DNA from: Ischnura elegans
Taxonomy: Eukaryota > Arthropoda > Insecta > Odonata > Coenagrionidae
Direction: 5' to 3'
NCBI RefSeq assembly: GCF_921293095.1
Contig: NC_060249.1
Span: 85,261,907-85,325,906 of the forward strand
Length of the DNA: 64,000 bases
Shown: piece after piece, positions 47,461 to 58,670 of the stretch
Numbering within the stretch: position 1 is the first letter of the stretch
How the letters are laid out: every line of letters begins with the position of its first letter
Made by a program: the position numbers and the translations under genes
The notes under the pieces: model-generated
Databases searched by the model: none
The model's input: only the letters and a program-made list of their open reading frames with translations
Told to the model about the DNA's origin: nothing

Positions 47461-49700
47461 TGGACACATTTTTTTCCCTCACTTTGTACACCTACCCAAA
47501 CCCCTTCAAGGGGTTATATCCGGGAAACTTTTCTCTCCACCCTTCCCCACTCCCTCTCATCACGTCTGGCTTAGTGTGCGCACCGCGTAGGACATACATA
47601 AGAATCCCCAACTAACTTTACGATTCCCAGGGAAATGCGACCAGAACTGCAGCTCCGCGAACATCACAAAGACTTCCATCCTCTAGGGAGTGAAAGAAGG
47701 GGAAGTAAGGCATTTGGAAATTTGGAACGGCGCGGCTCTGAGGAGACTCATATCTAGAGGAGAACATGGTCTCCGCACGGCATTCGTACGCGTAAAAAAG
47801 GACCGGGAATGGGAATGCGATGGGAGAAATAACGTTCCGGCCGCGATCGCTATCTCGCCGAAGGGAATGAAGGCGCCTCTTTTGCGTTTCAACCGTTTGC
47901 AACAAAGTGCTTCGGAAAGAATGGGCGGAGCTTGGTGTGTACAAGTTAGTGCGGTTTTCCGGCTCCCGGCGGACCTTCCGGATACAACGTCGGTGGTACG
48001 AGAACAACCACCCCAAATGCGCCCGGCATTTTCCGTCTTCGCCCTCAAAATGCCGTAGTTGTAATGCGAGAAAGAAAACTTTGGTTTTGCCGTAGCGTTT
48101 CCCCGAAAAGAATCATTAAGGAGTGGGAGAAACATTTCCAAAGTCGACTTCCTCAATGCTTCCTCCATTGACCGAGTTCATTTTGGATGCGCAAGGAACA
48201 GATATGCTACAAAAGCAAGCTCTAAATTGAAATAGATGCTGGAAATACAGCTATTCAGGCAGAGGAAATTCTATTTGCACTCAGAGAAGGGTCATTACAT
48301 TTCAAATCAACCAATATAAATAAAATTTGATGCTCGACATTTTTAATTATCCTGATTTTTTTATCGTTGTTTCCCTAGAAGTAGACGCTATTTGAAAAAC
48401 GTTACTAGCCATACTTTTTTCTGGCAGCCATTTTCAAAGGGGTGACTGGGCAAATTTTGATGAAGTCTCGTTTGAGATAGTTTCGTGAGTCTCGTTTCCT
48501 TCCAAAAATTTTATGATGTTAAAAAGTTTGCATTGTCAAATTGTTCCCGAGTTTTTACTGAAAGATTTTGGCTGTTTGTCGTCTGTGGTAGAAAAATTTG
48601 GAAAATGGTTTTCTAATTTTATTTTCATGCTAAAAAAAGTTTTTTTTACTTATTCTGATATCTTTTAAAATATCTTCCAAATTAATCTTAATGCAAACCA
48701 CGCTTTTCATCAAAATTTGTCCAGCCCCCCTTTTAAAAATTGCTGCCAAAAAAGTATGGCTAGTAAATTTTTAAACAACGTTTTTTAATTGTCTACCCGT
48801 AGGGAACCAATGATTTAAAAAATCAGGATAATTAAAAATGTTGAGCAAAATTGCTAGGGTGATTTGAAATGGATTGACCCAGAAATATACTTGCAATGGA
48901 AAGGTGGAATTTCGGCTATATTTCACACCACATTTTTATTTTGTTGTCTAATTGAGCCGTACTTTTATTGACAAAGTGCCGATATCTATGTTTTAATCTT
49001 TACTTCTAGATATTCTGAAGTGAATTCTCGAAATACGTTTTTCTTTATATTTTCCGTTGGTGTTAACACTGATTACCGTTCTTCTTAGCTCTCAAAATCC
49101 CGTAAAAAACATTAAGGAGGTGTTGAAATATTCCCAATATCGGCTTCCTTCGCGTTTTCTTATTGACCAAGTCTATTTTAGATGCGCGGGGAACAGAAAT
49201 GTTACCCAGGTTAGCTCTAAAACTAAAATAGGTACCGAGAATTCGGATAATACTCGATTATTATACTGAGGGTTCAATCTATTCAAAAATGAACCACTGC
49301 TTATCATATGGCGAGATATTTGAGCTGTGAAAATCTGGTATTCCTTTTATTTATCATCGCACCTTTTTTCATTTGATGTCCTACTCATCCGTATTTTCAT
49401 GGTCTAAGTATCGAAATGCATGCCTTTATAGTAATTAGTAAGTTATTCTGAAGAATTCTCTAAGCCTGAGAATTCTAAGAATTCTCTATTCCTATATTTC
49501 CGTTGAGACTGGAATAGCAATCCCCTTCAATGGTCGTCATCATTATGCAGGAGTTGTAATGCGAGGTTGAAAACTTTGGTTTGAACTTAGCACTTTTCTC
49601 CCCATCCTAAAGGGTACTTTTAAGGAAAACGTTCCCTTAGTCATCCTCCTAAGCATTCCGTCGAGTTTACTTTTTGATGCACGGTCAACGCAGACGCTGC
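47461..49700 (+). repeat. Decayed tandem array, ~460-bp units
   Basis: Three diverged copies of the same ~150-bp block are seen at about 48047-48240, 49085-49260 and 49545-49700. Shared phrases include TTGTAATGCGAG-GAAAACTTTGGTTT (copies 1 and 3) and ATTGACC-AGT-ATTTT-GATGCGC-GGAACAG (copies 1 and 2). The sequence ahead of copies 2 and 3 also matches (TATTCTGAAG-GAATTCTC, TATTTTCCGTTGG / TATTTCCGTTGAG). The spacing from copy 2 to copy 3 is about 460. Copy 1 is separated from copy 2 by a foldback insertion. The GC-rich stretch 47620-48060, open on both strands (122 and 161 residues), belongs to copy 1 or its flank and has no recognisable protein. Confidence 0.65.
48289..48880. mobile_element. 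Long-TIR foldback element, 592 bp
   Basis: The ends read GGGTCATTACATTTCAAATC and (complement of the right end) GGGTCAATCCATTTCAAATC. The arms stay recognisably complementary for about 190 bases, including ACTAGCCATACTTTTTT on the left against its complement at about 48740-48760. AGAA lies outside both ends, a possible 4-bp target duplication. There is no ORF. The superfamily is not clear from the ends alone. Confidence 0.8.
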
Positions 49701-50263
49701 CGGCGTAAGTTCGGAATTTATATTGATGCCCAAAATTTTGCAACACTCGACTCGACAGAGTTCAGGCTTTTATCTATTCCAAGCACGTTCAAGCATATGG
49801 AGATCTGTAGAAACACGATGTTGCACTTGAAATATGCCAGTCATGTATTTATGGAATTTTGGTCGTTTATCACAGAATCTATTTCAATGCGTGACCTCAT
49901 TCACCCATACTTAGTGGTTAAATTGTCTATCTTCATGCTTAAATTACAATTTACACGTAATTTCAAGTTAATGCTCGAAATCATTCGTTTTTCTGTTTCG
50001 TTTAATGATAAGACGGTATCAATAACCTCTATTCTATTTTTCCTAGCGCAATAGCCTACATAGGTTCCATAGATCTAATAAGTTTCTGGCAGCAGTAGTG
50101 TACTTATTTTCTTATTAAACTTTTTTTTCCTTTACCTTTGCGCACATCCTCGTCAAAATCCATCATCTGATCTTGTATGTCCGTTTATTTTGAACCATAA
50201 TAATGGCAATTAGTATCTATTTTTACTGTTGAGCCCATTTATACTTACCTAATACAGCAATGA
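49701..50263. other. No gene called
   Basis: A 126-residue ORF (49674-50054) is the largest here. It shows no domain I know and begins inside the array repeat. Confidence 0.4.
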
Positions 50264-51130
50264 TGTACGAGAGCTGTTCTGAGAGTTACCTCTGTTTTTT
50301 ATATGGGTACTAAATGAAACGCTTAAGCAGATTTACAAAATTTATTGAATGCATCTAAAAACTACGACCTTCCTTTACTTTTCGACATAATTCCCATGCA
50401 CATTTAAGCATTTATCATACCTATAAACTAACTTTGAAATTTCTTCTGTAAAAAAAAACTCCCGCCTGTGCCTTGAGCCATCCAGTGACCGCAGCTTTGA
50501 ACTCTTCATCGTCCTCGAACCGCTGGGAGCCAAGCCATTTCTTCATATCGATAACCGCTTTCCAGAATTACACCTTTAGTCATAATATTTGGGCTATACT
50601 CAGCACAAAGTTCTCTGTAAATTTCTGCTGCCAAATATTGTTTATTATTTTTATTTATTATTAAATGCTGTGAACAATCGAAAAACAGTAGAATCGAAGA
50701 TTTTCGCGGCGTTGATCAGATGATCTCTGCATTCTCTTCGGGTTTTCACCGCGTCTATTGGGTTTTGGCGACAGCAGTTTCGCTGACATTACAGTCAGCG
50801 TCTTCAGGTCGAAGGTGTCCTGAAGACCTTCCTGACCTGAAGACGCTGACTGCAATGTCAGCGAAACTGTTGTCGCCAAAACCCAACGGACGCGGTGAAA
50901 ACCCGAATAGAATGCAGAGATCAATCGAATAACGGCACACATTGGTCGGATTTTCTATTGCAGCACACATTTTGACAAGCTAACAAAAAAACAAGCGCTC
51001 AAACGACCTTCACTCTAACACCACTGTATGCCGACTGATCTGCCGTGCGTACCGACGCAACAATGGTGCAACTACCCCTTCCACTTTTGACGTAGTTATC
51101 AAACGGAGTTTACGTTTCAGACAGTAGCAG
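50264..51130 (-). pseudogene. Internally deleted mariner transposon
   Basis: At the left edge, after a TA, CGAGAGCTGTTCTGAGAGTT matches mariner-type 3' inverted ends. The right edge near 51105-51130 has the related complement of CTGTCTGAAACGTAAACTCC. On the minus strand, MCAAIENPTN (about 50970-50941) and then, after an interruption, AAEIYRELCAEYSPNIM (about 50625-50575) are typical mariner N-terminal helix-turn-helix sequence. Directly afterwards comes C-terminal sequence, RFEDDEEFKAAVTGWLKAQ (near 50520-50460). The whole catalytic DDD region is missing. A 200-bp hairpin (50722-50923) sits inside the N-terminal part. Frameshifts and stops make it dead. Confidence 0.8.
50722..50923. repeat. 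Self-complementary hairpin, ~95-bp arms
   Basis: The left arm (50722-50816) and right arm (50826-50923) are near-perfect complements, with a 9-base loop GTCCTGAAG at 50817-50825. Both strands are open in a corresponding frame and read almost the same peptide (SGFHRV-WVLAT-VSLTLQS, then LKTLT-MSAKLLSPKPN). The similarity follows from the palindrome and need not mean a protein. It lies within the mariner remnant. Confidence 0.9.
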
Positions 51131-51205
51131 GTATTACAATTCAGTATTTGGCACATAGCTCCGAAAACACGGGAATGGACGCACTCAAAGAAACTAACTG
51201 CGTAA

Positions 51206-51626
51206 TGCCTCATTCACATTACGATGGCTCCAGCCATCGTCGGAACTATCGTGCATTCACACGACGATGGTTGAAACCTGTGCTGCTCTCTAGTGCTGAC
51301 ATCGAAAGTGAACGGGAAATTGATGATTAGCAAAGCTGTTGTGGTTTGCATTGACAAGATATTACTGTTTTCAACGTGTATTTACCGAATAATTTTTCTT
51401 CCGCTCATATTCTTACTTCCTAGGACAAATCCATGAAAATAATAGAGCTTCACGAGCTTTTCGTCTTTCTCTTGTCGCTTCCGTTTCCGGTCTCCCAGCG
51501 CCTAACCATAGTAAAGTGGCAACGTTCGGAACTACGTCAACTATAGTCAGGACTTGCATTCACACGGCTAGTTCGGTCAACTATAGTTAGGACGACGGCT
51601 CGGACTATCGTAATGTGAATGAGGCA
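51206..51626. mobile_element. PIF/Harbinger-type MITE with TAA duplication
   Basis: The 421-bp element begins TGCCTCATTCACATTACGAT and ends with its exact complement. TAA flanks both ends (51203-51205 and 51627-51629). A 3-bp TWA duplication is typical of PIF/Harbinger. Subterminal motifs (GCATTCACAC, CAACTATAGT) repeat inside. No transposase frame. The tiny ORF at 51148-51330 crosses its left end. Confidence 0.85.
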
Positions 51627-51629
51627 TAA

Positions 51630-52324
51630 GATATTTTTAAACTGAAAAGATTGACAATCGTTAGCTCGATGCTGAACGATTGTAAACACAAGACACTGTA
51701 GAAGAGGCAGCCAAAATCTCTCTCTTCACTCAAAAACCCGAAAAAATCATCGCCATAACCCTCCATGAAGTCATAAATAATGTTGATGAAATATTATCAA
51801 GCTTTTTCTCCATTTATTTTAATTTAGCTTTCTTCAGCACTTTACTTTGTTACCATAGAGTTGCAAGTGACACAAATTAATTAAGTCTACTCCAAATATT
51901 TTTTTCATATTATAAGCAGTGTTTATTTTAAACCAACACAATATTTATACTATTGAAGGTGTGTTGTCTGGTTATCAAGTTACTTGAGTATGTCTTTTGT
52001 AAGTTCATAATGAATGATAACCCGAATCATTTATGGATCCAGCCAACCTCTCATTGCTTAAAATGATGATTATCTGTTCCAAATTATTTTAATCCTTGTG
52101 GTTTTCCTCATTGCTTCGGTAGTACTTACGTATTTACAATTGTATTTGCAAAACTTCTTTACCCTATTCTGGCATTTAAATCATTCTTTTAGATAAAATA
52201 TTTGGTCTTCTACCAAAACTTATCACCTTTGGTACATGTTTTCGCATGACTACTAATTACGCTTGTGTGTTTTTCCAATTTTCCTCGCACATTCCTATAA
52301 TTAAGCATTATTTTAGATTAAATA
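51630..52324. other. AT-rich sequence, nothing recognised
   Basis: No feature supported. Confidence 0.4.
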
Positions 52325-52485
52325 ATACCGGGACTTGCCACGGTCATGTCTTTACGGAGTCACACGCAATGCGCAAATTGTGCAAAAAATTCTCATAGAA
52401 AAAATCATTCGCCTTAACCGGGATTCAAATCCAGTTTCGCCCTATTTCTGGTTGAATGCTTTATCCAGTTATACTACTGAGGCGT
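52325..52485 (-). mobile_element. tRNA-derived SINE, minus member of a head-to-head pair
   Basis: On the minus strand CCTCAGTAGTATAACTGGAT (A-box region, from about 52482) is followed by a B-box TGGATTTGAATCCCGG and a body GATTTTTTCTATGAGAATTT. The tail region runs to about 52325. The body phrase matches the plus-strand SINE that starts 50 bases away. Confidence 0.8.
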
Positions 52486-52534
52486 CATTCTCCCCTGAGA
52501 TCCGGTAAAGTCCTCAAATTTCCACAATTTTCCA

Positions 52535-52660
52535 CTCAATAGATTAACCGGCTAAAGCATTCGACCGGAAATCGCGGGATACGGGTTCGAATCCCAGTCG
52601 AGTCGATTGATTTTTTTCTCTGTGGATTTTTTCGCATTATCGTAAAACTGTGTCTATCTC
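52535..52660 (+). mobile_element. tRNA-derived SINE, plus member of a head-to-head pair
   Basis: AACCGGCTAAAGCATTCGAC (A-box region) and a perfect B-box ACGGGTTCGAATCCCAG are followed by GATTTTTTTCTCTGTGGATT. The same family as the minus-strand SINE next to it. The 92-residue minus ORF here is an artefact of the open SINE. Confidence 0.8.
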
Positions 52661-54749
52661 TACTGTTTTCCCACTGGTTTAGTTCGAAATTTTCCAAACA
52701 AAATTCTCCCGAAAAGTAAAAGAAAAAATGCAAAAGGGAAGGGGAGAAAAGGTTTCCACCAGCCGATACGAAAATTTTGATGGAAAAAATGGAAAAGGAT
52801 TTGACTAATCCCAATTTTAAAAAAATACTATATTTAATGACACATCAGTCATCAAATTTTTCTCTCCTTGCTTTTATTCTCATTTATTCATAATCTCTCG
52901 ATTTTTCCCGCAACTGCGAATTGATTGCTCGAAATAAAAGCGGTACTTGTAACCCAATCAACCTCATGCCTCAACTCGATTACTTTTAACCGCAGACCTA
53001 TCTCCCAAATGCTATTTTTTCTAACAAGGATTTGGAATTTTGAATTCTACGAGCGTTAATTATTTTTTGTGGAATCTCTAAAACCTGAAACTGATATTCA
53101 TGTGATGAAAATGGGATATGATAGATTATTTTAAATTTATGATCTCTTTAGAAAATATTATCAAAAATAGATTTTAATTCCGTTTTGTTGGCTAAGTTTT
53201 TCAGAATTTGAAGGGGATAAAATGTTGTTTTTCTAGCAAAGTAAGATAATCTTGGGTTCCCATAAAATAGGTACCTACCCAAGATGTTCTACGTACGTGC
53301 AGGTGATCATAAGGAACCGTAACCCAGGTATCTCGACTCATACTCAACTTCAGCCAGTTTGGTCATTATATCTCTCCTCGTAAATAGAAATACCGAATAA
53401 TTTTCCTTGTGTACAATTATAGTCTTCCTTTTTGGTTCTATAATATATCAACGTTATTCCTTGGTATAATTTAACTTGCTCATGAGTTTCAACACCTCCT
53501 CAATTTTATAATGCATAGGTACTCACTCTGTCAATTACATTGAGTGTAATTATAAGGTTTGGTTTGGATCGGTGAGGTGAGAACTCAACGTGTACTTAGC
53601 TACTTGTAAACTCTTAACTGATATGTCAAGTCAGGTTTTTACATGACCCATCACTCAAGTTGTTTTCTGCTGCACTTGTTTGACTTGAATCTTTTGTGCA
53701 TGTTGGTTTCTGTTGATTGGTACAATTTATTTACTTCTGTTGTGTTTAAATTGTCCTGAAGTTTTTGTATAATCCCATTTTTTGTTAACTGGTAATACTT
53801 TATTTGGTTAAATTTATTGCTGAGATAAAATCTGGCTACATATAAATGTTCTAACGGATGTAAATCCGAGAATAATAAATTATATTATTATTATCACTCA
53901 ACTCGCGACGATTATATTCGGGGTTTTCAAATTATTCGACTTCAATTGAGACTCAAGACTCGAACAGTATCGCAATGATCAATTTATCCACCTGGCCAAC
54001 CGCAAGATAAGGTATTTCAAATATCATGATGAATAGGTAGAATGAATATGGGTAGTTATTAGTTTAGTTTGTGGGAAATGTTTTTGTTTTTCCTTTTCTC
54101 TTAATTTTTGGGCCAGACTTTTATATTTGTCGTCTTTAATATTTACGTGACGTGGGTGTTATTTGCAACAATCCACCGTGGCAACTGATAAATTAATGTC
54201 GTGATATGGATGGATTGATAATTGGAGATATGCCGTCATTTGGTGACAAAAATGAAGAGACTTGGACGATCTCATGGAGGGAAATGAACCGAATGTTTTC
54301 GAAGGAAAGAAAAGGAAGAGGTCCCTCTATCGATTAGTGGTGACCTCTGTTGCTACGTTCTGGTAATCCCATCCATTCCGAGGCTTTCCTTTATTCCCCC
54401 ACCCTTACTCCCTGACAACCCTCTAACCCCCCTTACCGTATAACGTCTTGCCAAATTCCTCTAGACTTGGTTTTCTTCCCGCATAAAGCCCATCTCCGCC
54501 TTGTCAATAAGAGCGACACTAATTTGCATGGAATATTAACCCTTCGTTACCCTTCGCCTGGCTGGGGAAAGTGGAAAGATTTGAGACGCTGGAGGGATGG
54601 AATGGAGCGGCGAAGGATTTTCATTCCGCAGAGGAAGAAGAATGCCGAAGTGTTACTGCGGGGAGTCGACATTTACTTTCACTCCCTTTCTTATTCCATC
54701 TCTAAGGAGAAAAAATTATATTAGGAATACTCATTAATATACGATGATA
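52661..54749. other. No gene recognised
   Basis: AT-rich, with a trinucleotide-like ATTATTATTAT stretch near 53881-53895 after GAGAATAATAAAT. That could be the 3' tail of an old retroelement whose body I cannot identify. A C/T-rich then GC-richer block lies at 54360-54700. Confidence 0.35.
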
Positions 54750-55910
54750 TAGTAGCAGTTTGGTTTTAGGCAAGGAAGAGGAACGAGAGATGCCATAGGA
54801 CTACTGAGAATGGTTGGTGAGAGATATATAAGAAAGAGGAAAAGGAATAAGTCTGTATTTTATAGACTTAGAAAAGGCTTTCGATGGGTTGAATTGGAAG
54901 AAACTGATGGAAATTATGAAGATGAAGAAAGTAGACTGGAAGGAAAGAAGACTAATAAGTGAATTGTATTTGGGAAAAAAGGCAGCAGTGAATATGAATG
55001 AAAACATGACTGAATAGGTGGAGCTAGGTAGAGGGGTTAGGCAAGGAAGTTGTTTGTCACCAATTCTGTTCAATGTGTGTGTTGAAGACATTGGATGAAA
55101 GAGAAGAGGGAATAAGTATTGGTGGAGTAAAAATAAGAGGCATTAGATTTGCTGATGATATGGTGGTTTTAGCCGAGGAGATAGAGTCATTGCAGATATT
55201 GGTAACAGCGTTGAAGGAAGGAGTGGAAACATACGGAATGAAAATAAACATTAAGAAGACTAAAGTGATAAAAGTGAGAAATGTAGATGGCATGAGGGTG
55301 AAGACAAAAGAAAGTGAAATGCAGAATGTGAGAACCTACAGCTTTATTAACTGAAGACTGGAAAGTATAGGAGAAATAAAAAGAAGGATAGGAATGGCGA
55401 AAGAAGTTTTCAAGAAGAAGAAAAGAGCCTTGTGTAACAAGGCACTGGAATTAAAATTGAGGAAGAGATGGGTGAAATGCTATGTGTGGAGTGTGTTTAT
55501 GTATGGATGTGAGACTTGGAAGATGGGGAAGAGAGACAGGGACAGGATTAGGGCGTTAGAGATGTGGGTTTGGAGGAACATGGAGGGAATACGGTGGACG
55601 GATCGAGTTAGGAATGAGCAAGTGTTAAATAGGATAGATGAGAAAAGAACGTTGAAGGACAAAATAAATCAAAGGAAGGGTTACTGGCTGGGACATTTGA
55701 TGAGAGGGAATGGAATTTTGAAAGTAGCTTCGGAGGGAACGGTGGAAGGGGTCAGAAGAAGGGGAAGGAGAAGGCTGAAGTTCATTGACAACATAAAAAT
55801 TGGAAGATATGGAGACTTCAAGGAGATGGCCGGAGACAGGAGAGAATGGTGACAGCATTGGCGCGGGGAACCTGCCGACGGGCAGAATACCACAAGATGA
55901 AGATGAAGTA
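54750..55910 (+). pseudogene. 5'-truncated LINE reverse transcriptase, decayed
   Basis: From 54752 the frames read QFGFRQGRGTRDAIG, then a FIDLEKAFD-like RT motif 2 (with a frame change), RQGSCLSPILFNV, and FADDMVVLAEE (catalytic aspartates at 55154 and 55157). The post-RT region follows in 55394-55852 (YGCETWKMGKRDRDRIRAL, RWTDRVRNEQVLNRI, GRRRLKFIDNI). In-frame stops near 55015 and 55095 and frame changes show it is dead. The endonuclease and 5' half are absent. It ends with AAGATGAAGATGAAG near 55910, a trimer-like tail. The post-RT part resembles the class at 23270-23990, but the two do not look like the same subfamily. Confidence 0.88.
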
Positions 55911-57118
55911 AAACATACGCATATATTATCATGTATAAATTACAAGTGATTACAGATATATACATATACACGTAACATGATGATTATTATAATACAATTA
56001 GCAAAACGTATGATATACGATTTGCGATATTATGGGCGCATGTTTTTCTATAGTGGTGCGTTTTGCTGTGTAGCTTTCTCTCCTAATGCAGCATAGGAAT
56101 ATTTAAAGGATGGAGTTAAATTTAATGATTCAAAAATAGTGTGAGATTAAAGCTTACATAGATACACAAAGTTAATTGCTGGAAACATTTTTCTCAACCA
56201 ATTTGATGATGAAAATAATTTACAAAAAATATCAATTGTGAATTAAAACGGTACTTATTGTAAATTCAACGGATTTGAGCATTTGAATAATATTGTGAAC
56301 AAACGCACGAATATAGTTCTGACGACACAGTTAAGCTGCTTTCTCTCAAGAAGTTGAGTTTGACACTATTGGCCCGCAAAACCAAAAGATCCTGGTAACT
56401 CCTTTCTGGTTGAGCGACTTCGATGTGTAAGACCGTAACTGTTTGTCCCTTCCCTTGCGCGTGCAAGCTAGAGATAGAGTCCAAATGCCTATCGGCAATG
56501 GTTCTAGGTACCACGTGGGAAGATTACTTCCTAACAAAATAGTACCACCGTTATTTTTCTACCATTATGCCGTAATTAAATCACGGATTTCGATTTTTTA
56601 AATAAATGATGGAATAGAGCTTTAGTTGACGACGCGAGAACAGCGATCAGCCGTTTAGGTGCTCTTAATTCATCAGATGTTTTGGGAAATGCTTTTTTTA
56701 ATTACTCATTTGTTTATCCGAAGAAAAATAAATATTTAATTATTTCAATGACATCTGAAATATAGAATTCGGCCGCATTTCAAATATACAAATAAATATT
56801 CTAAGTGTATATACAGAGTATTGTCTATGCCAATTGGTGAAAGGATGCAGTACTGCAAATGTGACACTATTAGGAAATCAATGCGAGAGAATAATTGCCA
56901 TGTTGACCCACTGCTATGATGACAGCTCCACATAATTTCAAATTTTTGAAGTTTTTCAGAAAGAGAAAAGAAATGATTAACTTAGGGTATAAATGTTGAT
57001 GGTGAAAAAAGTCGATTTTTTATACATGGACATAAGTATATGCTTTTCCTGATTCAATATTACAACTCTAAACTATTGAGCTGTCAATAAATTTACTTCG
57101 GCTTGATCGCTTTACGTA
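55911..57118. other. AT-rich sequence, one unrecognised minus ORF
   Basis: The ORF at 56266-56514 (minus, 82 residues) has a fairly ordinary protein-like composition but matches nothing I know and has no clear splice sites. Otherwise nothing is seen. Confidence 0.35.
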
Positions 57119-57990
57119 CGAGGGTGGTTTAATAAGTCCGTAACTTTTTGTAGACAAGGTATTTTTTCGGCGAAAAGTGTTTTATTTCACTACATAGTCT
57201 CCTTTTAGATCGATACATTCATGCAAATGTTTTTTCATTTTTTTATTCCTTCTGATAAATAGCTTCTATCAAAGTCCTCAAAATATGCGTTCCTTTCAGT
57301 GATAACCTATTGGTTCGACTCGAATCTTTTTCCGTTCAGGCATTCCTTTAGATTTGGGAACAGAAAGTAGTCACAGGGGGCTAAATTTGGAAAATATGAT
57401 AGATAGAGTAGCCTTTCGTGGCCTAATTTTTGAATTATTGCCATGTTGACTACACACGTATGCATCTGTGCATAGCACCGATAGAATATAATTATATTTC
57501 TTCTTTAAATGCGGTTGCTTTCCCTTCAAATCTATATTGAATTTGTTTAAAATCTCGGAATAATATTCGCTGGTGGTCGTTTTACCCTTTTCATGGTAAT
57601 CGATGGAATAACACCGTGTGCAATGCATGGGATGCACACTGTGCATCCCAAAAAAACTGTGACCATGACCTTGTCGGCCAACATTCCAACTTAGCCGTGT
57701 TGAGTGTGCGTTCACCTACAGAAACCAATGGTCTTGATTGTTCTTTGATCTCTGGTGAGTTGCGATGGATCCATGTTTTGTCCACGGTTACGAAACGGCG
57801 CATAAATTACTTCGGATTGCGACTGAACATCGCCAAACGCTCCTTTGCAGTGGCCATACAGTTGTGCTCATTCTCGAATGTGAGCAATTGCGGCATCCAT
57901 CGCGCGGATATCTTTTACATGTCCAAATTTTCTTGTAAAATGTGATGTGCTCGCTCATTTAAGATGCGTATAGCATCAAATTATCAAGCG
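57119..57990 (-). pseudogene. Mariner transposase remnant
   Basis: After a TA at 57117-57118 comes CGAGGGTGGTTTAATAAGTC, a classic mariner inverted terminus (3' end of the minus-strand element). On the minus strand, from about 57975, NERAHHILQENLDM and KISARWMPQLLT match the mariner N-terminal half. RRFVTVDKTWIH (near 57800-57765) is the first catalytic block, with the Asp kept but the usual DETW changed to DKTW. YHEKGKTTTSEYYSEILNKF follows, and APCDYFLFPNLK (near 57390-57355) keeps the last catalytic Asp. Two in-frame stops and at least two frame changes are present. The 5' terminus and the first ~100 residues are missing. Confidence 0.88.
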
Positions 57991-58059
57991 ACCCTCGCAC
58001 TTATTGGAGTTTGTGTAAATAATTTTGAATTGATCATCACCAACCATATTGGAACACCA

Positions 58060-58118
58060 TGTCCCCTTATGGGTAATGTCCTCTTATGGGTAATGTCCTC
58101 TTATGGGTATGTCCTCAT
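58060..58118 (+). repeat. Short tandem repeat, ~17-bp unit x 3
   Basis: The unit TCCTCTTATGGGTAATG (first copy TCCCCTTATGGGTAATG) is repeated three times, the last copy with a deletion. Confidence 0.8.
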
Positions 58119-58145
58119 TATCGTACATATCGTGAGCAATCACTG

Positions 58146-58214
58146 CAGTTGAAATGACGTTTTAGGTGTGGTAATTCATCCATCAGCCATGAAAAAGAGG
58201 TTCTTTCAATGTGC
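58146..58214 (+). repeat. Direct repeat, copy 1 (upstream of LINE)
   Basis: The first 40 bases (58146-58185) match 58671-58710 with one difference. After a small indel, both continue with an ATGAA-AAG-GTTC-TTCAATGTGCA phrase. Copy 2 ends exactly where LINE sequence begins. Confidence 0.85.
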
Positions 58215-58670
58215 AGGATTTAACTTTTGTAAAAATTTAAAATTTTGTGGTAATTATTACCACTTCAATTTTAGATGTTTAATTTCCTATTTTCCCTCAG
58301 GTCCAAATTTACATTTCCTTATAATGTTAATTATTCACTACCCTTACTTACATTTCTCATTTTTTCACTGACTACGCGCAATTTTTTATTGAAAGCACAA
58401 GCGCGAAAATCAGCTTCCTTTATCACTATTAGTAACTACTAAAGCTTACCATCAAGGTTGAAAGCAAGGCATAGAAAATCAATGCGTTCAAATCGATAAA
58501 TTTAATTTCAAATAGCCCGATGTTTTCGTTGCTCTTTTTTAATCGAAGTACCTTTAAATCAATCAGTTGCGTAATTCCTTAAATTATAATTAATTATCGA
58601 AGTATTTGAATGTTAAATTCAATTTCCTTTCAGACTGATAGCTTATCGTATATGTTTTAAATAGTTATTA
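58215..58670. other. AT-rich sequence between the direct repeats
   Basis: No feature recognised. Confidence 0.4.

Noticed and set aside
47683..48168. 161-residue minus-strand and 122-residue plus-strand ORFs over the same GC-rich stretch
   Set aside because: Open on both strands with no recognisable motif, and part of the segment recurs as a decayed repeat downstream without the ORF.
57616..57945. 109-residue plus-strand ORF
   Set aside because: Antisense shadow of the mariner transposase remnant.
58060..58118. CRISPR-like array
   Set aside because: Three contiguous 17-bp units without spacers; a simple tandem repeat in a eukaryotic genome.
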